64,000 nucleotides of DNA from Fragilaria crotonensis. Its lineage: Eukaryota; Bacillariophyta; Fragilariophyceae; Fragilariales; Fragilariaceae. Shown here piece by piece: positions 33,801 to 44,510 of this stretch. Location: positions 1 to 64,000 of the forward strand of contig JAKSYS010000168.1 of NCBI GenBank assembly GCA_022925895.1. Reading direction: 5' to 3'. Position numbers and translations under genes: made by a program. The notes under the pieces are model-generated. The model searched no databases, had not been told where the DNA came from, and saw only the letters and a list, made by a program, of their open reading frames with translations. The first letter of the stretch is position 1. Each line of letters starts with the position of its first letter.

Positions 33801-33805
33801 GGGAT

Positions 33806-34334
33806 TGCAGTCGCAGGTTGCGCCAGGCACCAGGCACCATCAGGCACCCGGCACCCCACACCAGAAACCACTCACTTTTGAACCTTATATGTATGCATAC
33901 TTATGTAGGAGTAAACCACCAGTAGACAGTAGAGAGTGCCGTACGTCCGCCAACAGGAAGCTGGACAGAGGAACGGCACGTTGGTACAGTAGTTTCAGTC
34001 CGAACATACGTGTATGCATAATTGTTCCGGTATCCGGTACTATAGACTTGTAACACTGCACAGTCGAAGTAGTTGTACGCTGAGTACCACGTATCACTCC
34101 AATTCTGCAACAGAAAGGTTTCAGTGGACGGTATGCATAGGCGTCAAACGATTCAAAAAAAGATAAAAAGCGAAGGAATGCGAAGGTTTCAAGAATTCGA
34201 TGACCCGGGACTTCATTTAATTGTGTTTACTTAGAGCAATTGATAACGCCCACGAAGTATACAAGTACTATGTATGAATATACTTGTACTCCAGAGCTCA
34301 AGAGTAGAAAGTCCCGCGTACCCGAGGCACACAA
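33806..34334. other. Intergenic region after copia element 2
   Basis: Begins with repeats of CAGGCACC (33826-33856), then GTAC-rich sequence to about 34300. No gene is seen. Confidence 0.45.
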
Positions 34335-35892
34335 TTGGGCGCGCAGCGAATTGTTGGCGCGATCCGGCATATGAAGTGGCTACGAACACACTTGAAAAGT
34401 GAAAATTTCAAACTCTGTATCAGATTATGCTGCCGAACGAAGGTTTGGTTCCAAAGCAAGTGTCAAAGCATGCTGTTCCGCACCTTGATTCTCTCGATCA
34501 GCACTGGTGCACTATGTATCTTTCAGCTGTTCAGTATTTGCTTCTGTCCCCAAGCTTGGTTGGATGAACATCCAGATCTGCGTGGAATGCGATCCTTCAT
34601 GGCACCCCAATCACTCCCAACGACGTTAATCCCTCTCAGCGGATGGCACTTTCAATGGGTTCGATATCTTCTTCGTAGATGCTCCACCAAGATCAACAGC
34701 CACTGCGTTGGCGAGAACTTTCAAGAGGACCAATCGTGGCTGTTTCGTTCATGTGAATACACAACTCTGTGTTTTGACCTTGACCGGCGCGACATGGTCG
34801 TTTATCGGCAAACGCCTGTCCCACTGCCTGACTATTATTGGTCGTCCACTCAAATGCATCGGAACAACACTCACGTCGCTGGAGGCTCGCAACCAAAAAC
34901 ATGGTTTCCGATTCTGGCACAAGAGCGATTTGGTATGAAAACTAGAATTGGTCGGTTTCGACCGCGGTCAGGCAAAGTGCCATCAAGCTACTACCGGTTC
35001 AATGCAACCATGCTGCCTTTCTATCGACATCCCACATCCTACAGAAACCCGGGTCATCTTCTGGGACGATTTCATGGCTCTCACACCTTCTTGATATCTT
35101 TGACAGAGTCGACGATCGCCTATTTTGGCGCAAATGAGACGGCCTACCACTGACGAGTTCGAAGAGAGCATCCCACCTTTCGATATTATCAACAGATTCC
35201 TTCCATACATGGGCAATCACCCGTACAATATTGACATTACCCAGGGATACGATTTGAAGCTTGATCATCCCAAATTTCCGACCGACGGAGGCGATCGAGT
35301 TGTTCTGTGCCGACCATGGGCTTACAGGAAGTGGACTGTTTTCAGATCATGGAGATCGTCGTTGGCATGGACAATGGGAAGCTGACCGTGTGCTCCTCAC
35401 AACATTGGTCGCGGTGGTCTCTTTCGGCGATATCGCCGCTTCTGATGAAAAACCTAGGTCAATCACCGGACAGGACCATGCAAGTGCACCCATACAGGGT
35501 GGTTGTGGCGTTAAGCTCTAGTACCAAGCGGGACCGTGCCAATGTAACGTTTGAGGAGCAGATTGAAAGTTTGACTGCTTTGGGTGATCGGGTGGATATC
35601 CACGCTGTCAACATGACTAATTTGACCCTCGAAGAACAAATTGAATTGACATCGACGGCTGCGGTTTACGTATCTGTTGTCGGAGGAGGAACATCTGCAA
35701 TGTTTTTGCCGAAAGGAGCACTTGTTTCTGTTTTACTGCCCCACCAGGTACCTGGATTGGGACTTATGGAACAATTTTCCGCACATCAAGGTACATTGGA
35801 TACCGCTGTGGCGTGACAACGACGGCAACGTAGTTGACAGTGACGATGACAAAACTTTTCTCAAGTTGATCGAAAGAATTGGACATGCTTGA
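34335..35892 (+). pseudogene. GT61-like glycosyltransferase (DUF563 type), multiply frameshifted
   Basis: Resembles secretory-pathway glycosyltransferases of the GT61/DUF563 type. The 5' part has a hydrophobic anchor (LILSISTGALCIFQLFSICF). Later frames give FDLDRRDMVVYRQTPVPL, NPGH followed by an FWDDF-like segment, ISPLLMKN, NMTNLTLEEQIELTSTA, VSVVGGGTSAMFLPKGA, and finally LDWDLWNNFPHIKVHW. Those last blocks match the acceptor-side signature of the family. The segments are colinear but lie in different frames, with about five shifts and at least one in-frame stop. It may be a true pseudogene, or a gene blurred by assembly indels. Confidence 0.6.
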
Positions 35893-38439
35893 TTCGTTTG
35901 GTTGGTGAGATGTTTTGGTCGACATTTTAAGATTGATCAAAGATTTGATGCAGTGCATGATGCATGATACCTGACCGCGCGCCGTTCCGAGTGTGTCGGA
36001 GCTTAATCGCTACCATTGCCGAATGGGAATGGTTCCTTACCACTCGCTGCGAGTTTCGTGGAAGGTTTGGTTCATGATCATTCGGAAAATTCAAGCAAAT
36101 CATCTGATGATATGGTGGCGCTGTTTCTCCCAGTCCATAAAACAACAGGTCCAAAGGTATGCGGACATATGCACCAATATCTTCCTACGAATCGATGCTT
36201 CAATGCTTCCCCCTGCCCCGTAGACTAATGTTGCGACTGCATTCTTATCTAATACTTACACTATTGCACACTACTGTTGTCTGAATCGGGGACGTATCTT
36301 GGTGACATGAAGTCAACCTATTCAGAGGGTACATGCTGATCGGGGATTTGGTCCTCGGTCGTTGCTACCTTCTCCTTTGGAGGAAAGGATTACTCATGGA
36401 TCACCTTGATCTATTGCATCCTCAAGCAGCTTGGAAACGAGGCCAGCTACACTGGACAGGGACATCATTCCTTCGGAACCAGATCTTCTGTTACCCGATG
36501 CCTGCTCGGTGTCAGACCCTTCAAAAGAGTGCTCCTCTGGTGACTGCAACATCTACATCTGGTGGTCGATTCTGGCCTTGTTCTGCCGCTGGTGCTTTCT
36601 TTCTCGAAAACCTTGATTGGTCGCATTCCATAAAGGAAAGCGACTGGTATTACTCTTTCCGTCCGCTTTGAGGCATGTCCCTTGATACTTCTTTTCTTCG
36701 GGAGAGACGTCCAATTTTCTGATCCCTGCGACGAGGCATCCACTGCAGTCAAAATGACCGCGTTGGTGGCTACATTCAACCACGTTCGTTGGCTGGAGGA
36801 GGATGACTTCGGAATTCCCTTGACGGTGTATCAAAGTTCATCGTAAGGTTTCGTTTCGCCAAATTGATTGCGGTGTGCTGGCAAATAGTTTCAATTGCTT
36901 CCGCATGTCTCAGCGAAGCAGGAGAAGAATCAGATGTCTTCGAACCTCTGTTCGCACGGATCTTCGGCTTGGGGGCATGTATATTGCAATAGAACAAGTG
37001 TGACTGAGGGATTTTAGAGTTTCGGGTGTGTCGCAGTCCCTAATTACCAAGTGTGTGGATAAATTCAAGAATAGAGTGAAGTATAAGACTCTCCGAAACC
37101 TACCAAATTGTTCCGGATGCCCGTTCCCAAATAATTAGTATCACTACGAACCTGATCTGGCTGGCTTGCCATGCGAGTGCGACACTTCAAAAATTGGTTT
37201 GCGTCGATTGTGCTGTGGTATGTTTTGGATGAGACACGGCATTACTTGACTCAATGAGTTGCCGAGTCGTTTTCTCATATTTAACTAAGCAACATCTCGT
37301 TGATACTTCCTGGGAGTGAAAGTCCATGACCCGGACAGTCGATAGCCCAAGTCAATTCGTATCGGAACTGACTACAGCAATTTTGATATTCAAATTTCAA
37401 TTTACAGCGGAATCCGAGTTGTGCTTTTGTCACAAACAAGATTTCATCCAATCCCAAATCCCAAGTCTCAGGTTCGTTTTCTATCATACATACTATGCCG
37501 AGGTCCTTTGGCCCTTCCCGAGATTCCTGGGTCCTGGCAATTGACGGTTTCAAGCCTTTTTAGCTAAATTCTTCATCCGCGTTTACCTTTCAGCCTATAC
37601 ACACATACCGTCAGACGCAGCAGTACGATCGTACAGTATCTGGTGATCGGTGATCATAATTCAACCATAGTGTCTGGGGTCTGTGGTCCATCGTCCTGTC
37701 CATCACAATTCAGTTAATAAGCTGACCCACATGTTTGCCAATGCAGGCAATGCTCCCCCATGTTTCCAGGCCTCCATTGGATTCCAAACTTGGCCGAAGT
37801 CAAAAGATTACTGAATAGTTCCATGACCTTAATTGGCAATTGTTGTATGTTGTTTTGTAACCTAGTTTTCAAAGCAAATCTTGAGATGATATTTTCATGC
37901 AATCTTGTGGACCTGGGAATCATCCAGAGGACCAGCATGATATTAAATGTTTACATCTTATTGACATCATTATCATCATCGTGGCTGGGATGCTGAATTC
38001 GCGGGTCACGTAACGTCAATCATGATGATGTACACAGTACAGTACCAGGGCTGTACAAGTAACAAGTACCAGGTACTGTGATGCCTTCAAGTAGTCCCGA
38101 CGGTGATACAGTATACAGTACTCAGAATGACGATAACGTTCGGAGAGCATGGGCCGGACACGCATGCTGACTCCTGACTGCTGACTGCTACGCATATCGC
38201 ATATACGGTTTGATGTCTATCATTGCATTCTAGAAGGCACTGCTGTACCAGGTACTACGGATGTACCTAAAATTCATGAAACAAATAAAGCAACCATGTA
38301 GGGCTTCGTATATTCCCCATAGAAAAACTCCGTGCTGTCGCCGTGCTATAATGGAGGATTCCGGCGTACGACAGTACGTATAAATGGTAAGAAATAGTTT
38401 CGTATCGTACTAGTACAGTAGAAAACATACTACGGCGAG
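35893..38439. other. Gene-poor region with one coding relic and a GTAC island
   Basis: 2.5 kb without an intact gene. A degraded coding stretch lies at 36330-36846 (listed separately). A GTAC-rich island lies at about 38020-38430. The rest holds short random ORFs only. Confidence 0.45.
36330..36846 (+). pseudogene. Relic of an unidentified membrane protein
   Basis: Not recognised. In successive plus-strand frames the stretch reads as one hydrophobic helix (CNIYIWWSILALFCRW), then RFEACPLILLFFGRDVQFSD, TAVKMTALVATFNHV, RWLEEDDFGIPLTVYQSSS and a stop at 36844. The composition looks protein-like, but the frame changes at least twice. It may be the C-terminal end of a larger decayed gene. Confidence 0.3.
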
Positions 38440-40520
38440 CTAAATTCTAAAGTTGGGATTCAGAGTCCCATCCTTCTTATCCCTCTTCAGCCCATTAATG
38501 ATGTTGGTCACTGAAGTCTGACCACCATAGACAGCATAAATCTTGTCTATGGCGGTCTCTGCAGTATCCCCATGCGAATCAATCTTGATACCAAGTCCCA
38601 CACAACCTTGCGTCGGCTGTACCGATGCTTTGAGCGACCTCGCTCAGTGTAGGAGAACAGTCTAGCTGCTTTCCTCCCACCGACTCCATGATGATACTCT
38701 TGCCAGAGGTCGTGAAGACTTCTGGGCGTCGGCATCAGCGTCGCCATCATTGCGAGGTCGTTCGCAGCAGCTCTTTCAGGCACCTCCTCCGCTCCTGCTT
38801 CGCCCTCGCCTCTCTCCCCACCAGCAGTCCGTCGCCTCGCAGGTTGCAATGCAATTCGCCTCACATTTCCATTCAAAATGCCAAAACACCGCTCCAGATT
38901 CAATTGAATTCGATTGACCGCTGTCTTTAACTCCACATTGTCTTGTCGTAGGGACAACAAACCCGACTGCATACCCAACAATTGATTTCGCATTGTCACA
39001 TTCGTCCCAAGCGCAGGCTGTCCAGCTACTCCATCCACATCAATTGCCCCAACCATATCAATGAAGACTGCTCCGTGATCGCCTGACACCGTCACCGCCA
39101 TCTTCTTGATTGGATTCATTTCAGGATCAACATCTGCCCCGAACATGTTCCCATTCCGAAAGAACGTCACGTTTGAAATCACCCGGAACGTACTCATCAG
39201 CAAGCGGAGAGCAAATCAACCACAACAACGCCTTACCAAGTACAAGACACGCCGATTCTGGTCGCTTCCTGATATTTGGAACGACTCGACTCAGAACGAA
39301 TGTGTTCATCATAGTCGCGTCAAGTGTCTGGTCAGGCACATAAAAGCAAGGACCGCCACCACACAACTTCTCAGCAACCTTCGCATCGGGAAATGGAAGC
39401 TCAACATCATCATAGACATCGGATACTCTACCTGTTCCTTTCCATCTACCTCTGATATCTTTCTCGTCTTTAGTGACCCCACATCGTCGGGCAAATGTCG
39501 CAGCATACTTTCGAATGCTGTGACTTCCCAGCATAGACAATTCACCGTCACCATTCTCCTCCCCCTTGAATTCCTGGCGTCTGAACATACGTGTAAATAA
39601 AGATTGTATCATTGCCTTCGTCTTCAGTCCTCCATCTGGAACACGTACGTCATCGCTGATGCAAAAAACATATGGAGAATTCATTGCTGTCGGATTCAAC
39701 TTCAAATTTAATTCAAGCCACAATGCGAGTGAGCACAAAACACAATATACAGGATTCAGGGACCCCAACACAATCTGCCATGGTGCATCTCGTTCATCGT
39801 CCACATTTTTGGACCAGTTCAATCTGGTTTTCAATGCATTTGGAAACGCATCGTGGACTCGAATATGCTCCAGTACAAGTTGAGTTGAGTCATCAACTCG
39901 AGCTATCAAATGGAATTGGAAGTTCACCATCGCCGATATACCATACCTTTTCCAGAATACATCATGTGCACCTTCACCCTCTGGCCTGCAGACAAAACAT
40001 TACGATTCAAAAGGTCATGCATTACAACAAATTCCTGACCAAGCATGGGCCGTCGAGTCTGCGAATCCACCCCTTGTTTCCTTGCCTCTTTCTTCTTGAC
40101 ACGCTTGATCAGACCATTTACGAGCGCACTACGGGTAGGGTTACCTTCAGTTCTTGTCACACTCCACATGTCGCGATTAGGCATGAAATACGAGATTGCT
40201 TTCTTGTCCATTGCCAAGGAGTTTGCTCGTGCTGAAATGGGATTCGCATCTCCCGCAGGTTCTGTTGTCCCAAAAGTCTTCAAATTCATATACCGCAGCA
40301 CATCATTCGGAGTTATAGCAGCTAACACCTCCATTGCATGAACATGATCCCGATGATACTCACCTCCAACAGGACGATTGTGGAGAAAAGACATGAACGA
40401 AGCAAGAATACATTTGTACTTCGTCAGAGTTTTGGTGTCAACCATTCTATCGACAAGTATTACAAATGAGTCAAAGGGTACCTTACGAAACTTGTCGCAT
40501 TCGTTCCATATGTACCACAT
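38440..40520 (-). mobile_element. Crypton-type DNA transposon: tyrosine recombinase with GCR1_C-like tail
   Basis: Reading from 40520 down, three colinear overlapping ORFs (to 39924, 39127 and 38547) and a short last segment to a stop at 38440 make one recombinase. The N-terminal helical part is a core-binding-like domain (TLTKYKCILASFMSFL). The catalytic part shows FHLIARVDD (first Arg), HSIRKYAATFARRCG (HxxR), GRWKGTGRVSDVY (Trp in place of the third His, then the nucleophile Tyr). The tail, SLHDLWQEYHHG, FSYTERGRSKHRYSRRKVVWDLV and TNIINGLKRDKKDG, resembles the GCR1_C DNA-binding domain of fungal and oomycete Cryptons. No reverse transcriptase or LTR is near. The three frame changes may be decay, introns or assembly indels. 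Element ends were not found. Confidence 0.72.
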
Positions 40521-40825
40521 GTAAATTTACTGCAAGTGCAACGAAAGTCGCAGTTCCCAAACTGCTGGTACTATTGTTTGGACTGAGTATGGTCCACATA
40601 AATCTACCGAAAACGTCTTCAAGTACCCCAACTATGGGGCATAGTACCAGTAGTGCAAGATCCGGAATTTCGTGGTCCTATAAGAGAAGTACTACCTCGC
40701 ATTTCCGAGGTAATACTAGAAGTACTGGAAATTGACGACGACGCGGGACACACTCGCCGTCACAACGAGCAGCTAACACCACCAGCCGTTGCCGACGATT
40801 GGTCCATTGCCCTTAGTACCTTCCA

Positions 40826-41449
40826 ATGGAGGTTTCAAGTTTCATCAATGCCTCATCAGAGGCCCGTGATCTTATCAAGCTGTCAACGGCAGCTGATTTA
40901 CTTGCCAATGACTCTGAGAAGAAGCTCTATTGGGATCGTACGCACTACGAGTCGCCAGAGCCCAAATGAAGCGCTCGCCCAGTCCAAAACACTCTACGTG
41001 GGAAATTTGGCTTTCTCCACTCGATCGCACAATATTCTGTCTCACTTTTCTCAGATCGGCCCTGTCCGTAAGATCCACATGGGTTTGGATCGAAATAAAG
41101 ACCCCATGCGGCTTTTGTTTCTGCAGTACTACAACCGCAGTGACGCTTTGCAAGCGGTGGCATTTAACGGAAACCAAACTGGACGGTCGCGTGATTCGTG
41201 TCGAGTTGGATGCTGGTTTCCAACCGGGTCGTCAGTACGGACGTGGATTGAGTGGAGGACAAGTTCGAGATGATCGGCGACATCGACAAGATCCAGCTCG
41301 AACAAGTCAGCGACATAGACCAAAATGGACACCGCCTGTCAGGGATGAAGATTCCAGTTTAAGTCGCTATGGATCTGGAGGAGGGGATAAGCGAACGGGA
41401 TGACGATGACCACATCATGGAGGCTAACAAGCGTTCTCGACACGAATGA
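40826..41449 (+). CDS. NCBP2: Nuclear cap-binding protein subunit 2 (CBP20), frame broken by small indels
   Basis: The RNA-recognition subunit of the nuclear cap-binding complex, which binds m7G caps and escorts transcripts to processing and export. The likely start is the ATG at 40826 ([19 protein letters not shown], then [14 protein letters not shown]). The RRM follows: [12 protein letters not shown] (RNP2), [16 protein letters not shown], a CGFCF RNP1 core, [11 protein letters not shown], then [35 protein letters not shown] and a basic/acidic tail ending ANKRSRHE at 41447. About five one- or two-base slips (near 40967, 41108, 41125, 41161 and 41390) move the frame. Conservation on both sides of every slip argues for assembly errors in an active gene. 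Confidence 0.8.
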
Positions 41450-42685
41450 TATATTTGTCTGCGATGAATAGCTCAGTTTCAGACATCGAAAATACGCATG
41501 TACAATTTTCTGATTAGTCACCTGGTTTTACAGTTTGAGATGATGAAACAGTCGATTTTCTGGGTTGATGCTTGTGCGATTGTTTATGCCAGTCTATCGT
41601 CAGCGAGAACTTCTCGAAATTTGACGGACATGTTTCGACAGGGGCATGTTGTAGGATAGGTGTGATGCCATCAGTGCGGCATGAATCTATATTCATACTT
41701 CATACTGTAGTACTCGAGTACTTGATAGGAGTGCCCTCAGTCTACAGTCTACAGTACTGAATTTTCGCTGTACTGATACTGTCTGATATATGACACTAGT
41801 AGTTAGTACGATACATACCACAGGATACAGGACAGAGGACACGCAGTACCTGGTACCGCCCGAACCCCAAACTGGTCAATACTGCGTCGGAAAAGGCCTA
41901 CTACAGTAACATACATTTTTTGTTCTACAGTATGCAGTACCCTGGTAGCAACGTAAGCTACAACATGACGTACAGTATACAGTACCCCAGTGTTGTGCTC
42001 ATGCCCCCAGCATTGCAGTTCATCGCACGGTATGTTTTACAGTAGCGATTGTGAAGCAACCTGTTTTACAACGAATTCAATTACTATTCCATCCAGTAAC
42101 TTTCTATACGTACGGTAAAAGTACTACAGTAAAGTATGGCACTGTCGTTTCAACATAAATTACTGTCGATTTATGTACTGTAGACCTGTGTACATGTAAT
42201 CCACGTAACAGTGCAACAGTACCCCAGAATGGTCATACTGTCATACTCCGTAACACCACACACACACACGCACAAACCAAATTTAAAGGAGTACAGTAGG
42301 ATATCTATATGCATATAAGGCGAAAGTGGAGGAAACCTCGCTTCAGCCTATCGTTTGCACATACTAGAGCGTACATACGGCGGCGTCGTCTGTCGTCTGT
42401 CCTTCATGGAGTCTCTCTTGTCATGTGCCATCTGCCATCTATGTATGACGGGACACGACAGTGGCACTTCTACCTCTCGTTTCTACTTCAGAGTACATTG
42501 TACATCCCTGCTGGTATGTATGATACTAAAATGACTAATAACTGGTATGCACGCATGTGCAATGTGCACCATGCATAAGCCCATACCGGTAAACAGACTC
42601 GAATTCCTTCCATCAAAATGCAGGCGAACTCTTGGATCTTCGAAACACAAAATAATTGACAACATCGAAACAAGAATCGTGCGAC
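41450..42685. other. Long intergenic region with GTAC island before STI1
   Basis: 1.2 kb. From 41700 to 42240 GTAC, AGTAC and ACAGTAC strings recur every 10-40 bases. A (CA)n run lies at 42254-42268. A GTAC-free stretch of 380 bp leads to the STI1 start. No ORF or RNA gene was recognised. Confidence 0.5.
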
Positions 42686-44448
42686 ATGGCGACTGTGACG
42701 GCTGAACAGGTGAGTAACAACATGCGATTTGTCTATTGTTTCGTCTTTATCTTCACTTATGCTTATTGGCTCTGCTTCAGCTCAAAGCGGAAGGAAACGC
42801 TGCCCTCCAAGCCGGCAACTTCACTCTGGCTATCGAGAAGTATTCCGATGCAATTCGAGCTGATGGAACGAATCATCTCTACTACTCCAACCGATCAGCT
42901 GCATACTTAAGCCAAGGTGATGCCAACAATGCTCTAGAAGACGCCGAGGCCTGTTTGGGGTTGAACCCAGAGTTTGCGAAGGGATACTCGAGAAAGGGAG
43001 CGGCTCTGCATGCCCTGAAACGATACAACGATGCTATTGATGCCTACAATCAGGGTCTGGCCAAGTTTCCTAACGATCCGGGCCTCAATAAGGGTCTTAA
43101 TGAAGCCAAACGTGACAAGGAGGGCCCTCCTCCAATGAGCGGGGGAAGCGGTCTTTTCGGTCCGCAGATGATGGCACAGATGGCCTTGAATCCCAAGATG
43201 CGCCCTTATTTGAACGATCCAGATATTATGGCCAAGATCAAGTTGATACAAGCGAATCCGTCCATGCTTCCAACAATGATGAGCGATCCTAAGATGATGA
43301 TGTTTTTGCAGGAAATGATGGGTGGCCCAGGCGATGATGATGATGACGACACTCCGTCCCCACCACCTGCTGCTCCCTCAAAGGCGAAGGAACCAGAACC
43401 AGAGCCAATGGTCGTCGAAGAGGAAGAGGACCTTTCGGAACTTTCGCCGGAGGAACGCGAGAAGAAAGAGCGTCAGCGTAATTCTGTTATCGCGAAGCAG
43501 CGTGGAAATGACTTTTATAAAGAAAAGAAGTTTGACGAAGCCTTGGCCGCGTATGACGAGGCGATTGCTCTGGATGACACCAACATGACCTTTTTGAACA
43601 ACAAAGCGGCTGTCTACTTTACTCAAAAGAAATACGATGAGTGCATTGAATGCTGTGACAAGGCTATTGAAGTTGGAAAGGCCAACATGGCGCCCTTCGA
43701 GGATCGTGCGAAGGCATTGACCCGAGCGGCCAAGGCGTGGCAAAAGAAGAATGATTTGGGTAAGGCGATCGAACTATGCAAGGCAGCTCAGTTAGAGTCC
43801 TACGATAAAGATACTCAGAGACTTCTGAAGACGCTCGAATTGGAAAAGGAAAAAGCTGATACCGCTGCTTATTTGGATGAGGAGAAGGCGGAAGAAGCCA
43901 AGGCCCGTGGAAATGATTTCTTTCGTGCTAAGAAGTGGGCTGAGGCCGTGAGAGAGTATGAGGATGCCGTGAAGAGGTCGCCAAAGAATGCTGCTATCCG
44001 TAACAATCTCAGTGCTGCGCTGTGCAAAATTATGGATTTTAATGGGGCCAAGCGAGAGGTTGAGATAGCGGTTGAATTGGATCCCTCGTATGTCAAGGCG
44101 TGGTCGCGCAAGGGAGATATAGAGGTGCTCTTAAAGGAGAACCACAAGGCTATTGATTCCTACCGGAAAGGCTTGAGTCTTGATCCTGAGAATGCCGCGT
44201 GTAAAGAAGGTCTTCGAAAAGTCACAGCCACGATGGGATCGAGCATGAGCGAAGAGGAGCAAAAGGAGCGCGCAGCACACGCTATGGCAGATCCGGAGAT
44301 TCAGGCCATCTTGAGTGATCCTGTTATGCGTCAAATTCTAACGGATTTCAATGAAAATCCTGCGGCTGCACAAAAGGCCATGGCAGACCCAACCATCGCT
44401 AGAAAACTTGAAAAGCTGATCGCTTCGGGTGTTGTACAGACCCGTTGA
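42686..44448 (+). CDS. STI1: Stress-induced phosphoprotein 1 (STI1/HOP) co-chaperone
   Basis: An adaptor that hands client proteins from Hsp70 to Hsp90 in the cytosol. Exon 1 (42686-42709) encodes MATVTAEQ; a 71 bp intron (42710-42780, GTGAGT..TTCAG) is followed by LKAEGNAALQAGNF. Domain order is complete: TPR1 (about residues 8-115), DP1 (about 140-195, YLNDPDIMAKIKLIQANP), an acidic Pro-rich linker, TPR2A (about 240-360), TPR2B (about 385-495) and DP2 at the C-terminus (ADPEIQAILSDPVMRQILTDF). The 563 residues compare with 543 in human HOP. The frame is intact. The stop is 62 bp from that of the convergent adenylyl cyclase gene. Confidence 0.95.
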
Positions 44449-44510
44449 GACGCGAAGCAATCGTTGTAGCGCACAGAGAGTAGTGACCGATAACGACTGA
44501 ATCTTAGTAG

